Assembly (NCBI RefSeq): GCF_018531495.1
Contig: NZ_JAHDTI010000020.1
Location: 62,001 to 126,000 of the forward strand
Reading direction: 5' to 3'
Origin: Nonomuraea sediminis
Lineage (GTDB): Bacteria; Actinomycetota; Actinomycetes; Streptosporangiales; Streptosporangiaceae
DNA: 64,000 nt
Made by a program: the position numbers and the translations under genes. This document shows, one piece after another, positions 37,203 through 45,765 of this stretch. Position 1 is the stretch's first letter. Each line of letters starts with the position of its first letter. The notes under the pieces were generated by a model. The model was not told where the DNA came from. It ran no database searches and saw only the letters and a list, made by a program, of their open reading frames with translations.

Positions 37203-38378
37203 GCCTCTGAGCTGCCGCCGCGAGGTCAGCCCGAGCTTGCGCAGCGCGTTGGCCACGTGCACCTCGACCGTCCGCGGCGACAGGAACAGGCTCTCGGCGA
37301 TCTCCCTGTTCGTCAGCCCGGTCGCCGCCAGCCTGCGCACCTGCTCCTCCCGCGGCGACAAGGTGCCCTGCGGCTGGGCCGGGGTGTCGATCCTGCGGTG
37401 CAGCCTGCGCCGTACCGTGGGGGTGATCGAGTCGTAGACCGCCTGCCTGGCCAGCGGCTGCCGCAGGCCGTACAGGCCGTCGGGGCAGCGGGTCAGCAGC
37501 CCGCGGCGGACCGCCTCGGCCAGCCCGCGCTCGGCCTGCTCGGCGGGCACGCCCGCGACCGCGGCCAGCGACCGCTCGCAGGCCGGCTCCTCCAGCACGG
37601 CCGCCGCCTGCACCAGCCGCCGCGCCAAGACGGGCAGCTCGTCCATCCTGAGCAGTACGGCGTCGCGGAGCGCGGGCGGGGTGCCCGCCGTCCTGCCCTC
37701 GGCCAGCATTCTGGCCAGCTCGACGATCGCGAACGGCAGGCCCCTGGTCATCGGCCACAGGTCGGGGGGATCGCGCAGCAGGTGCTTGGCCAGCAGCGCG
37801 GTCTCCTCGGCGTCGAGCGGCGCCAGCGCCAGCTCGGCGTGGTTGACGTGCGGCGGGAGCTGGGCCAGTAGGGCCGCGACGGGGAAGCAGACGTCCTCGG
37901 GGCGGTAGGTGAGCACCAGGTTGACCGCCTCGGGCAGGCAACGCGTCAGGAACGGCAGCAGCAGCCGGGTGTCGGCGTCGATCCAGTGCAGGTCCTCGAC
38001 CACGAGCGTGACCGGGCGCAGCGCCTCGAGCAGCGACAGTACGGCCCTGAACAGACGATGCCGCTCGGCCAGCGGATCCTGGAGCGGATCCGGGGCGGGC
38101 GGCAGCAGGTGGGCGTACTCGGGCAGGAGCGGGCGTAAGGCGCCGGTGACGGGGTTGAGGCCGCCCGGCGGGTTCGCGTCGCGCAGGGCCTCCACGATCG
38201 GGCCGTAGGGGAAGCGCATCGGATGGCAGTTGCCGATCAGCAGCGGGTGCCCGATCAGCTCGTGCAGGAGCCGGGTCTTGCCGACTCCGGCCTCCCCTTC
38301 GACGAGGACGACGACCGGCGGTTGGTTGAGCGTGCCCGCCAGCAGCCGGAGTTCGCGCTCGCGTCCTACGAAAGGCAT
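37194..38378 (-). CDS. Short LuxR-family regulator with AAA-type ATPase domain
   Basis: 394 residues from the ATG at 38378. The N-terminus is an STAND-like P-loop domain: FVGRERELRLL, Walker A GEAGVGKTRLL (about residue 31), Walker B LVVEDLHWID (about 125). The C-terminus has a LuxR HTH, LSPREEQVRRLAATGLTNRE and SPRTVEVHVANALRKL. Large LAL regulators are about 900 residues with a TPR middle; this one is under half that size and lacks it. It is upstream of the protease on the same strand and probably controls it. Confidence 0.87.
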   Translation of the reverse strand: MPFVGRERELRLLAGTLNQPPVVVLVEGEAGVGKTRLLHELIGHPLLIGNCHPMRFPYGPIVEALRDANPPGGLNPVTGALRPLLPEYAHLLPPAPDPLQDPLAERHRLFRAVLSLLEALRPVTLVVEDLHWIDADTRLLLPFLTRCLPEAVNLVLTYRPEDVCFPVAALLAQLPPHVNHAELALAPLDAEETALLAKHLLRDPPDLWPMTRGLPFAIVELARMLAEGRTAGTPPALRDAVLLRMDELPVLARRLVQAAAVLEEPACERSLAAVAGVPAEQAERGLAEAVRRGLLTRCPDGLYGLRQPLARQAVYDSITPTVRRRLHRRIDTPAQPQGTLSPREEQVRRLAATGLTNREIAESLFLSPRTVEVHVANALRKLGLTSRRQLRGTT

Positions 38379-38514
38379 GCCGCACCGCCCGGCCCGACTT
38401 CTAGATGTCAGTGGATTTTTCACCAACTGTCGGGATTTGTCGATACGTCAAAAGAGGCGGAAGGGCGCCGACTCCCTCAGTGGTCGGCGCCCTTCCTTGT
38501 GCGGGAGGCGCGGT

Positions 38515-40455
38515 TCAGTGGAGCGGGATCCAGGCCTGCTTGGCGAGGGTGTTGATGTCGTTCACCTGGACCCCGTCGTAGGAGACGGTCCACACGGAGT
38601 CGCCGATGACCATGGAGCGCTGGATGCCCGGCTGGTAGCTGTAGCCGTCCTGCTTGTGGACCGGGTGGGTGATCATACCCAGCTTGGAGACCCCGGAGTC
38701 GTCGATCTTCAACGCCACGGCGCCGTCCTGTTGCTGCTGCTCGCTGTAGGTGCTGAGCGGGATGACCGCCAGGCCGGTCTTGGGCCAGTACAGGAAGGCG
38801 TGCGGGTCCCACTCGGCGCCCGAGCCGGAGTCCTTCTGGAACATCTGCGACAGGCGCTTCGGGCTGACCGGGTCGCTGACGTCGAAGAGCGAGACCTGCG
38901 TGCCCAGCGGCCTGCCCTTGTCGCTGGCCTCCTGACCGATGCCGATCAGCCTCCCGTCGCCGGCCGGGTGCAGGTAGGCCGAGTACCCGGTGATCTTCAG
39001 CTCGCCCGTGACCTTGGGCGCGGCCGGGTCACGCAGGTCCAGGGTGTAGAGCGGGTCCATCTGCTTGAAGGTGACGCAGTAGCCGACCGGGCCGATGAAG
39101 CGCACCGAGTAGATCCGCTCGCCCTCGCCCAGGCCGCCGACCTCGCCGACCTTGTCCATGCTGTCCGACTTGAGGACGTAGACGGCGCTGGAGCTGTTCT
39201 TCTGGTCCTGCGACTGCGTGGTGGCGATGCGCAGGTTGCCGTCGAACTCCGACAGGGAGTACTGGTTCAGCAGCCGGCCGGGCACCTTGCCCGAGGCCAC
39301 GTAGGAGGGCGCGCCCGGCTGGGTGATGTCGAACCTGTGGACCTCGGTCTCCTCCGGCGGAGCCTTCGGCGTCGACGGTGTCGCCTCGGGCGCGGTGGCC
39401 GGCGCGTCGTCCACGGCCATGGGCTCCATGATGCCGCCCCACCACTGCGGGTTGCTGGCCACGTAGAGGCTGCCGGAGGTGCCGTACACCGTGTCGCCGT
39501 CGGCGGCCAGGCTGATCGGGGCGGTGCCCGCGGGCGTGATGCCCTGCGCCAGGTCGATGGTGTGCACGGTCAGCAGCGAGGTGCCGGTGTAGTCCGCCGG
39601 GTGGCTGACCCGCTCGCACTTGACCGCGTCCGTCCTGACCGCGCCCGAGGCGTCGGTGATCTCGACCTTGGGCAGCCACGCGTCCAGGGGAGCCCGCCGT
39701 ACGACGTCCTGGTTCTGCTTCTTGCGCTCGTCGTCGGTGGCGTTGTCCTTGGGCGTGGGGAAGGTGATGTCGGGCTGGCTGCGGGTCACCAGGCGGACCG
39801 TCGAGCCGACCATGCGGGCGTCGATGAACTGCCCGCCCTTGGGCTTGATCGTGGCCACCACCTTCGGCTCGCCCGACAGGTCGACCAGCACGTAACGGGT
39901 GTCGCCGACCGGGGCGAACCTTTTGAACATGATGTTGCCGCCCTCGAACAGCACGAGGGCGCGGTCGCCTGAGACGAGCAGGTTGGCGGGCGTGTAGACG
40001 GGCTGGCCCTTCTCGGTCAGCTTCAGCGTGGCGGTGACCTTCTTCGTGGCCGTGTCGACGACGCGCAGCGTGCCGTCGGTGACGGTGATGACCCGGTTGC
40101 CGTCGGTCTTGACCAGGTCCGGCTCGTCCACCCCCGCCTCGTGCACGTTGGTGGTGGAGTGGTCGGGGGTCTCGGCGGTCTTGGCCTGCGGAGTCATCGC
40201 CGTGTCCTCACGCGCCAGGTACGGCATGATCGGCCCGCCGAAGCCCCAGGGGCCCACGTTGTCCGCGGCGTGCTCACGCAGCCCGGCGAGCATGTCGTCG
40301 CAGCTGCTGTAAGACACCAGGCGCACGTTCTTGCTCAGATCGAGCTTGGCCGGGGTGCCGCTCGGAGCAGAGGTGCAGGCGGCTGTGGCCGTCGCCAGCG
40401 CGGCGACGGTCAGGGCCTTACGGATCAACGGCTTCATGCCCTCACGACGGATCAC
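38515..40455 (-). CDS. Secreted beta-propeller-domain lipoprotein
   Basis: 646 residues from a GTG at 40455, directly after the kinase stop; an ATG at 40437 is the alternative. The lipobox ends ATATAAC (Cys27), so the protein is a lipoprotein. The rest matches the actinobacterial beta-propeller domain family, with repeated D-x-S/T-D-P-x-x-P blades (FDVSDPVSPKRLSQM, LDLRDPAAPKVTGEL). No enzyme motif is seen. It is translationally coupled to the kinase, suggesting an extracellular sensor or partner. Confidence 0.85.
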   Translation of the reverse strand: MIRREGMKPLIRKALTVAALATATAACTSAPSGTPAKLDLSKNVRLVSYSSCDDMLAGLREHAADNVGPWGFGGPIMPYLAREDTAMTPQAKTAETPDHSTTNVHEAGVDEPDLVKTDGNRVITVTDGTLRVVDTATKKVTATLKLTEKGQPVYTPANLLVSGDRALVLFEGGNIMFKRFAPVGDTRYVLVDLSGEPKVVATIKPKGGQFIDARMVGSTVRLVTRSQPDITFPTPKDNATDDERKKQNQDVVRRAPLDAWLPKVEITDASGAVRTDAVKCERVSHPADYTGTSLLTVHTIDLAQGITPAGTAPISLAADGDTVYGTSGSLYVASNPQWWGGIMEPMAVDDAPATAPEATPSTPKAPPEETEVHRFDITQPGAPSYVASGKVPGRLLNQYSLSEFDGNLRIATTQSQDQKNSSSAVYVLKSDSMDKVGEVGGLGEGERIYSVRFIGPVGYCVTFKQMDPLYTLDLRDPAAPKVTGELKITGYSAYLHPAGDGRLIGIGQEASDKGRPLGTQVSLFDVSDPVSPKRLSQMFQKDSGSGAEWDPHAFLYWPKTGLAVIPLSTYSEQQQQDGAVALKIDDSGVSKLGMITHPVHKQDGYSYQPGIQRSMVIGDSVWTVSYDGVQVNDINTLAKQAWIPLH

Positions 40456-42585
40456 TCACCCGTCCGGTTCATGGTTCATCGTGAAAACTGGGCTGAAGTC
40501 GAATTCGTTGGGAAGGTCAAGCAGCTTGCGCACCAGCCTGCCCTGGAAGTCCACCACCTGGATCTCGTCCTTGGTCCCGTTGTCCTGCTCCCAGCAGAAC
40601 AGGTGCGACTCGTCGTACCAGCCCAGCACCTTGTCGCAGTCAGAGGAGAACTTGCGGACCCGCTCGCCCGTCTCGGCGTCCCACAGGCAGTGGTCGCCGT
40701 CGCCGCCGCCCGGGCAGTTGGTGACGAACATCTTGCCCGAGGGGGAGAAGATGTCGTCGGTGCCCGAGGCCAGCTTGCCCACGCCCGTCGCCGTGCGCGT
40801 GGCCTTGCCCGTCTCGTCGAAGAAGCGCAGGCCCTTGTCCTTGCCGACCACGTTGACCGCGCCCTGCTCGCTGCCGTCCCAGCCGAAGGCCGTGTCGCGG
40901 ATCGCCTGGTCGGCGACCTTGATCACCTTGGCCTTGCCCGCCTTGACGTCCACGATGACGAAGCCCAGGTAGGTCCAGTTGCCGCGGTCCTCCTTCTCGA
41001 TGTTGAGCAGGATCCGCGAGCCGTCCCTCGACCAGGAGCGGATGCTGCTGATCAGCGGGCTCCGCACGGTCTTGACCGTGGTGCGGCCACCGGACTCGCG
41101 ATCGGTGATGATGATCGAGTCGTAGTTGTCGGAGGTGTAGTTCCTGCCCCGGCTCGCCAGGGAGCGGCCGTCGGGGGAGACCAGCGACTCCCAGTTCCCC
41201 GGGTACTTCTTGAAGGTCCCGCGCAGCGACCCGCGCGCGTAGTCGATCCAGTCGTCGGCCTTCTTGTTGTAGATCTCGTACGACGTCAGCGTGATCGGGT
41301 CGGCCGGGTGCTCGTACAGCGTGATCGGGCCGCCGGGCAGCTGGACCCGCTTGATGCCGTCGGTGGGCACGCTGGTCGGGGTCGTGCGCGGCTCCGCCGT
41401 CCGCCGCTCGACGGTGGGTGACGGGCTCGCGGTCGTAAGGCCGGCCGCGCTGATCCGCTGCCACGGGACCGCCAGGGCCACCGCGGCCACCACGGCGAGG
41501 GCCACGGCCACGCTGACGCCGATGATGATCGGGGCCCGGCTCTTGCGGCGGACCGGGTGGGTGGCCGGCTGGCCGTACTGGGGATGCGGCGGCCAGCCCT
41601 GGTTCGGCGGCTGTGCGTGCGGCGGCTGTGCGTGCGGCGCGTAGGGGTGGCTGGGCTGAGGGTGGCTGATCTGGGGGTGGCTGATCTGAGGGTGACTGGG
41701 CTGGGGGTGGCTCGGCTGGGGGCGGCCGGCGCTCGCTGCCGCCTGGGCCGCCGCGGCGCCCTGGGCGAGCATGCCGGAGCCGGTGACCGGGTGCTGGAGC
41801 AGGCGCATGATCACCTGCTCGGCCGTCGGGCGCTGGGCCGGGTCCTTGCTCAGGCAGGAGGCCACCACGTCGCGCAGCGGGCCCTCCAGCACGCCCAGGT
41901 CGGGCGGATGGTTGAGGACCCGGTTGATCACCGCGGGCATCGTGTCGCTGCCGAAGGGCGCCCGGCCCGAGGCGGCGTAGACCATCGTGCTCGCCCAGGA
42001 GAACAGGTCGGCCGCCGGGCCGACCGGATGGCCCAGCACCTGCTCGGGGGCCATGTAGGAGGGCGTGCCGACCGGCATGTTGCTGAGCGTGGAGGTGGCG
42101 TTCAGCGAGCGGGCGATGCCGAAGTCGATGACCCGCGGGCCGTCCGCGGCGATGATGACGTTGGCGGGCTTGAAGTCGCGGTGCACGATCCCCGCCTGGT
42201 GGATCGCGGCCAGCGCGGTCGCGGTCCCGATCGCCAGGCGGTGCAGCGTCGAGCCCGAGCGCGGCCCCTGCTCCTGCACGACCCGGTGCAGCGACGCGCC
42301 CTCGATGTACTCGCTGACGATGAACGGGCGGTCGGCCTCCACGCCCGTGCCGAGCACCGCCGCCGTACAGAACGGCGCCACCTGCTGGGCCACCTGGGCC
42401 TCGCGCAGGAAGCGCCCGATGCTGACCTGGTCGTCGGCCTGCAGCAGCTTCACCGCCACGTGGGTGCCTGACGGGTCTCTGGCGAGGAAGACCACGCCCT
42501 GGCCGCCCTCGCCGAGGCGGCCCAGGATGACGTGGCCTCCGAGCGTCTCGGGGTCTCCTGGCCTCAGCGGGGCAAACGTTGGCAT
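40456..42585 (-). CDS. Membrane Ser/Thr protein kinase with propeller-like sensor domain
   Basis: 709 residues. The Hanks-type kinase domain has G-loop LGEGGQG (residues 24-30), Lys46 in VAVKLL, HRDFKPAN (His135-Asp137) and DFG Asp154. A Pro/Gln/His-rich juxtamembrane region contains about five SHPQ-type pentads (residues 292-316). One transmembrane helix (about 352-375) is followed by an outer domain of about 320 residues with propeller-like blades (WSRDGSRILLNI, FSPSGKMFVTN). It would phosphorylate cytoplasmic targets in response to an outside signal. The stop directly abuts the lipoprotein start. Confidence 0.92.
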   Translation of the reverse strand: MPTFAPLRPGDPETLGGHVILGRLGEGGQGVVFLARDPSGTHVAVKLLQADDQVSIGRFLREAQVAQQVAPFCTAAVLGTGVEADRPFIVSEYIEGASLHRVVQEQGPRSGSTLHRLAIGTATALAAIHQAGIVHRDFKPANVIIAADGPRVIDFGIARSLNATSTLSNMPVGTPSYMAPEQVLGHPVGPAADLFSWASTMVYAASGRAPFGSDTMPAVINRVLNHPPDLGVLEGPLRDVVASCLSKDPAQRPTAEQVIMRLLQHPVTGSGMLAQGAAAAQAAASAGRPQPSHPQPSHPQISHPQISHPQPSHPYAPHAQPPHAQPPNQGWPPHPQYGQPATHPVRRKSRAPIIIGVSVAVALAVVAAVALAVPWQRISAAGLTTASPSPTVERRTAEPRTTPTSVPTDGIKRVQLPGGPITLYEHPADPITLTSYEIYNKKADDWIDYARGSLRGTFKKYPGNWESLVSPDGRSLASRGRNYTSDNYDSIIITDRESGGRTTVKTVRSPLISSIRSWSRDGSRILLNIEKEDRGNWTYLGFVIVDVKAGKAKVIKVADQAIRDTAFGWDGSEQGAVNVVGKDKGLRFFDETGKATRTATGVGKLASGTDDIFSPSGKMFVTNCPGGGDGDHCLWDAETGERVRKFSSDCDKVLGWYDESHLFCWEQDNGTKDEIQVVDFQGRLVRKLLDLPNEFDFSPVFTMNHEPDG

Positions 42586-42660
42586 GTGGGGAATTCTGGC
42601 CCTTTGCTATGACATCCACAAAAACTACCCGCCGGTAGCTAGGCGGAATATCATTCCGTC

Positions 42661-44154
42661 ATGCCCGTCAAGACGCAGGAGATCACCGCTCCCTTCACCG
42701 GTGACCCCATCGCCGAGCTGCCCATCTCCGCCGCCGACGACGTGCGCGAGGCCTACGTCAAGGCCAGGGCGGCGCAGGTCGAATGGGCGGCGCGGCCGGT
42801 GGCCGAGCGGGTGCGGCCCTTCCTGAGGCTGCACGACGCGATCCTGGACCGCCGCGACGAGATCCTCGACATCGTCCAGAGCGAGACGGGCAAGGCGCGC
42901 AAGCACGCCTTCGAGGAGGTGCTCGACGTCGCCGGCTGCAGCCTGTACTACGCCCGCCGCGCCCCCGGCCTGCTCGTCCCGCACGCGCGCAGCGGCATCT
43001 TCCCGCTGGCCACCCGGGTCAGCGAGCTGCGCCAGCCCAAGGGCGTGGTGGCGCTGATCTCGCCGTGGAACTACCCGCTCTCGCTCGGCGTGACCGACGC
43101 CGTGCCCGCCCTGCTCGCAGGCAACACGCTGGTGCACAAGCCGGACACGCAGACCGCGATGTCCACGCTGTGGACCATCGACCTGCTCGTCGAGCTGGGC
43201 ATGCCGCGCGAGATCTGGCAGGTCGTGCTCGGCGAGCCCGCCGACATCGGCGACGCCCTGCTCGACGGGGCCGACTACGTGGCCTTCACCGGCTCGACCC
43301 GGGGCGGCAGGAAGATCGCCGAGGAGGCGGCCAAGCGGCTCATCGGCTGCTCGCTGGAGCTGGGCGGCAAGAACCCGATGATCGTCCTGGACGACGCCGA
43401 CCTGGACCTGGCCGTGCAGGGCGCGATCCGGGCGTGCTTCACCAACGCCGGGCAGCTGTGCCTGTCGATCGAACGGCTCTACGTGCCCGCCGCGCTGTTC
43501 GACGACTTCTCCGAGCGTTTCGTGAGGCAGGTGCGCAACCTCAAGCTGGGCGCGGGCCGCGACTGGTCCGTCCAGATGGGCTCGCTGACCTCCCAGCGCC
43601 AGCTCGACACCGTCACGGCGCACGTGGACGACGCCGTCGGCCGCGGCGCCACCGTGCTCACCGGCGGCAAACCCCGGCCCGACCTCGGCCCGCTCTTCTA
43701 CGAGCCCACCGTGCTCACCGGCGTCACCGACGACATGACGCTCTGCCGCAACGAGACCTTCGGCCCCGTCGTCGCCCTCTACCCCTACTCCTCGGAGGAG
43801 GAGGCGCTCGCGCTGGCCAACGACACGATCTACGGGCTCAACGCCTCCGTCTGGACCTCCTCGCCACCCCGCGGTCGCGCCTTCGCCGCCCGCCTCAAGG
43901 CCGGGACGGTCAACATCAACGAGGGGTACGGCGCGGCCTACGCCTCCTACGACGCCCCGATGGGCGGCATGAAGGCCTCCGGGCTGGGACGGCGCCACGG
44001 TCCCGAGGGGTTGCTGCGGTACACCGAGGTGCAGACCGTGGCCTCGCAGGCGTCCTGGCTCGGGTTCGAGCCGCCGTTCGGGATGTCGAACGAGGCGTGG
44101 GCGAACGTGCTGGCCACGACGCTGAAGACGATGCGGCGGCTGCGGCTGAAGTGA
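42661..44154 (+). CDS. gabD2: Succinate-semialdehyde dehydrogenase, GabD2 type
   Basis: 497 residues. The catalytic residues are Glu233 in LELGGKNP and Cys267 in NAGQLCLSIERLY, the usual 34 residues apart. The overall sequence closely follows the mycobacterial GabD2 pattern (KPDSQT-like KPDTQT, GPLFYEPTVLTGV, PMGGMKASGLGRRHGPEG). It oxidises succinate semialdehyde to succinate with NAD(P)+. It is a single gene, divergent from the kinase. The 3' flank is occupied by the insertion element. Confidence 0.92.
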   Translation: MPVKTQEITAPFTGDPIAELPISAADDVREAYVKARAAQVEWAARPVAERVRPFLRLHDAILDRRDEILDIVQSETGKARKHAFEEVLDVAGCSLYYARRAPGLLVPHARSGIFPLATRVSELRQPKGVVALISPWNYPLSLGVTDAVPALLAGNTLVHKPDTQTAMSTLWTIDLLVELGMPREIWQVVLGEPADIGDALLDGADYVAFTGSTRGGRKIAEEAAKRLIGCSLELGGKNPMIVLDDADLDLAVQGAIRACFTNAGQLCLSIERLYVPAALFDDFSERFVRQVRNLKLGAGRDWSVQMGSLTSQRQLDTVTAHVDDAVGRGATVLTGGKPRPDLGPLFYEPTVLTGVTDDMTLCRNETFGPVVALYPYSSEEEALALANDTIYGLNASVWTSSPPRGRAFAARLKAGTVNINEGYGAAYASYDAPMGGMKASGLGRRHGPEGLLRYTEVQTVASQASWLGFEPPFGMSNEAWANVLATTLKTMRRLRLK

Positions 44155-44160
44155 CGCGCT

Positions 44161-44212
44161 CCCCGGGATGGATCCCGGGGATTCCGCCTGTGCCGCATGG
44201 TGTCATGCGGCA
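44161..44212 (-). ncRNA. Paired hairpins at the 3' end of tnpB, candidate omega-RNA scaffold
   Basis: Two strong hairpins lie just downstream of or over the tnpB stop. One is TGCCGCATG with CATGCGGCA (44191-44199 and 44204-44212, 4-base loop). The other is CCCCGGGAT with ATCCCGGGG (44161-44169 and 44172-44180, 2-base loop). This is where the guide RNA and right-end hairpins of IS605/IS1341-type elements lie. Both hairpins are seen in the sequence; the role is inferred. A guide would then come from the adjoining gabD2 3' flank. Confidence 0.5.
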
Positions 44213-45455
44213 CTCCGGTGGCTTCCTGCTTCATCGGCCGAGCCCCGTACCCGGCGCTTGCGCACCGGGCGTGGGGTCTTACCAGCCTCCACAGGCGTTT
44301 CGGGTCTCCGCTTCCCGCCCATCTCAGATCCGGGTTTCCGTCCAGCGGCGACCTGCCGCCTCCCGGCGGCCAGGATGTTGATCGCGGCGTTCACATCCCG
44401 GTCGTGGGTCACGCCACAGGCGCACGCCCACTCCCGGACGTTCAGCGGCATCACCTCTGCCAGGTTCCCGCACGCCGAGCAGAGCTTGGAGGAGGGATAG
44501 AACCGGTCGATCCGGACGAAGGTGCGACCGTACAGTTTCGCCTTGTACTCCAGCATGCCCACGAACGCTGACCAGCCCGCATCGTGCACGCTCTTGGCCA
44601 ACTTCGTGCGAGCCAGTCCCTTGACCGCCAAGTCCTCCACATAGATCGCTTGGTTCTCGCGAACTATCCGCATGGAGGTCTGGTGGTGGAACTCCCGGCG
44701 CGCATCGGCGACCTTCGCATGCTGAAGGGCCACCTTCGCCCGGGCCTTGACCCGGTTCTCAGATCCCTTCTCCTTGCGCGAGAACACTTTCTGAAGGCGC
44801 TTGAGTTTCTTCTCAGCCCGACGCAGAAACCGGGGCGAGCCGATCTTCCGGCCATCGGCCAGCACCGCGAATGCCCCAACCCCAGATCGATACCGGTCTC
44901 AGCCTCGATCCGGGGCAAGGGCCGTTCGGTGACTTCGACCACGAACGAGGCGAAGTACCGGCCCGCCGCGTCCTTGATCACCGTCACGCTGGACGGATCG
45001 GACGGCAGGGGGCGTGGCCATCGCACCGCGATGTCGCCGATCTTCGGCAGCGTCAATTTGTCCCCGGCCTTGAACCGGGCGTTCTTGGTGAAGCGGATCG
45101 CTTGCCGGTTGTCCTTGCGGGAGCGGAACCGGGGCGCGGAGATCTTCGGTCCTTTACGTTTGCCCGACAGACTGGCGAAGAAGTTTCGGTAGGCCATGAC
45201 GGCGTCCGCGAGAGCCTGCTGGAGCACCACCGCCGACACCTGGCCCAGCCACGCCCGATCGGGACGTCGTTTGGCCTCGGTGATGACCTGCTTGGACAAG
45301 TCGCCGTCGGTGATGAACGGCAGCCCGTCCGTGTGTGCTTGACGGCGCGAGGCGAGCGCGTCGTTGAACACCACCCGCGCACACCCGAACGCGCGGGCCA
45401 GCGCTTGGCGCTGGCCCGGTGTCGGGTAAATGCGGTAGGAGTACCGAAGCTGCAC
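44203..45455 (-). pseudogene. tnpB: TnpB (RNA-guided nuclease, IS605/IS1341 family), frameshifted
   Basis: The N-terminal half starts at a GTG (45455, VQLRYSYRIYPTPGQ) and reads to TGIDLGLG. At the C-run 44874-44877 the frame shifts: adding one base restores GLGAFAVLADGRKIG and joins the two halves (ORFs 44664-45578 and 44203-44865). The catalytic Asp (GIDLGLG), Glu (YVEDLAV) and final Asp (HDRDVNAAIN) are all present, as is the zinc ribbon CSAC/CACG. The damage is thus a single base in a homopolymer; it may be a real mutation or a sequencing error. TnpA is absent. Confidence 0.85.
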
Positions 45456-45479
45456 GGTACCAACGGTACCATGAATCTC
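45456..45479. promoter_or_regulatory. Shared divergent region with GGTACC direct repeats
   Basis: Only about 24 bases separate the tnpB and antitoxin starts. They contain GGTACC-AAC-GGTACC (45456-45470), each unit a 6-base palindrome. It may be the operator bound by the antitoxin. Confidence 0.5.
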
Positions 45480-45662
45480 ATGGCTGAACGTATGAGTGTT
45501 CGAGAACTCCGAGACAACCTCGGCCGACGAATCGACGTCGCCCACTTCACGGGCGAACCGACCATCGTGGAACGTCATGGCGAACCTCGCGCCGTCCTGG
45601 TCTCATACGCCTGGTGGACCGAGCAGCAGGATCAGGCGGGTCAAGGCACGCTCACGCCCTAG
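45480..45662 (+). CDS. Solitary Phd/YefM-family antitoxin
   Basis: 60 residues from the ATG at 45480 (45471 and 45492 are also possible). The protein RMSVRELRDNLGRRIDVA followed by EPTIVERHGEPRAVLVSY is the Phd/YefM fold: N-terminal DNA-binding strand-helix and the GxPxAVLVxY strand. No toxin gene follows. It is back to back with tnpB, which suggests it belongs to the element as a repressor or stabiliser. The longer open frame upstream is just tnpB antisense. Confidence 0.8.
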   Translation: MAERMSVRELRDNLGRRIDVAHFTGEPTIVERHGEPRAVLVSYAWWTEQQDQAGQGTLTP

Positions 45663-45676
45663 CGGACACTCCCGCG

Positions 45677-45704
45677 CCGGCCTTAACTCCCGGTCTAAGG
45701 CCGG
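45677..45704 (+). repeat. Hairpin, possible left-end hairpin of the IS element
   Basis: CCGGCCTTA (45677-45685) pairs perfectly with TAAGGCCGG (45696-45704) around a 10-base loop. It lies between the antitoxin stop and the next gene, so it could be the end of the inserted element or a terminator for the antitoxin gene. Confidence 0.4.
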
Positions 45705-45765
45705 AGCACTGGCCCGCCCTCAGGTAGCAGGAATGAATTCCCCGCGCCCGGTGTCCATACCGGTC

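Noticed and set aside
44871..45479. Upstream part of the plus-strand frame ending at 45662
   Set aside because: Antisense to tnpB. Only the part from 45480 has antitoxin features.
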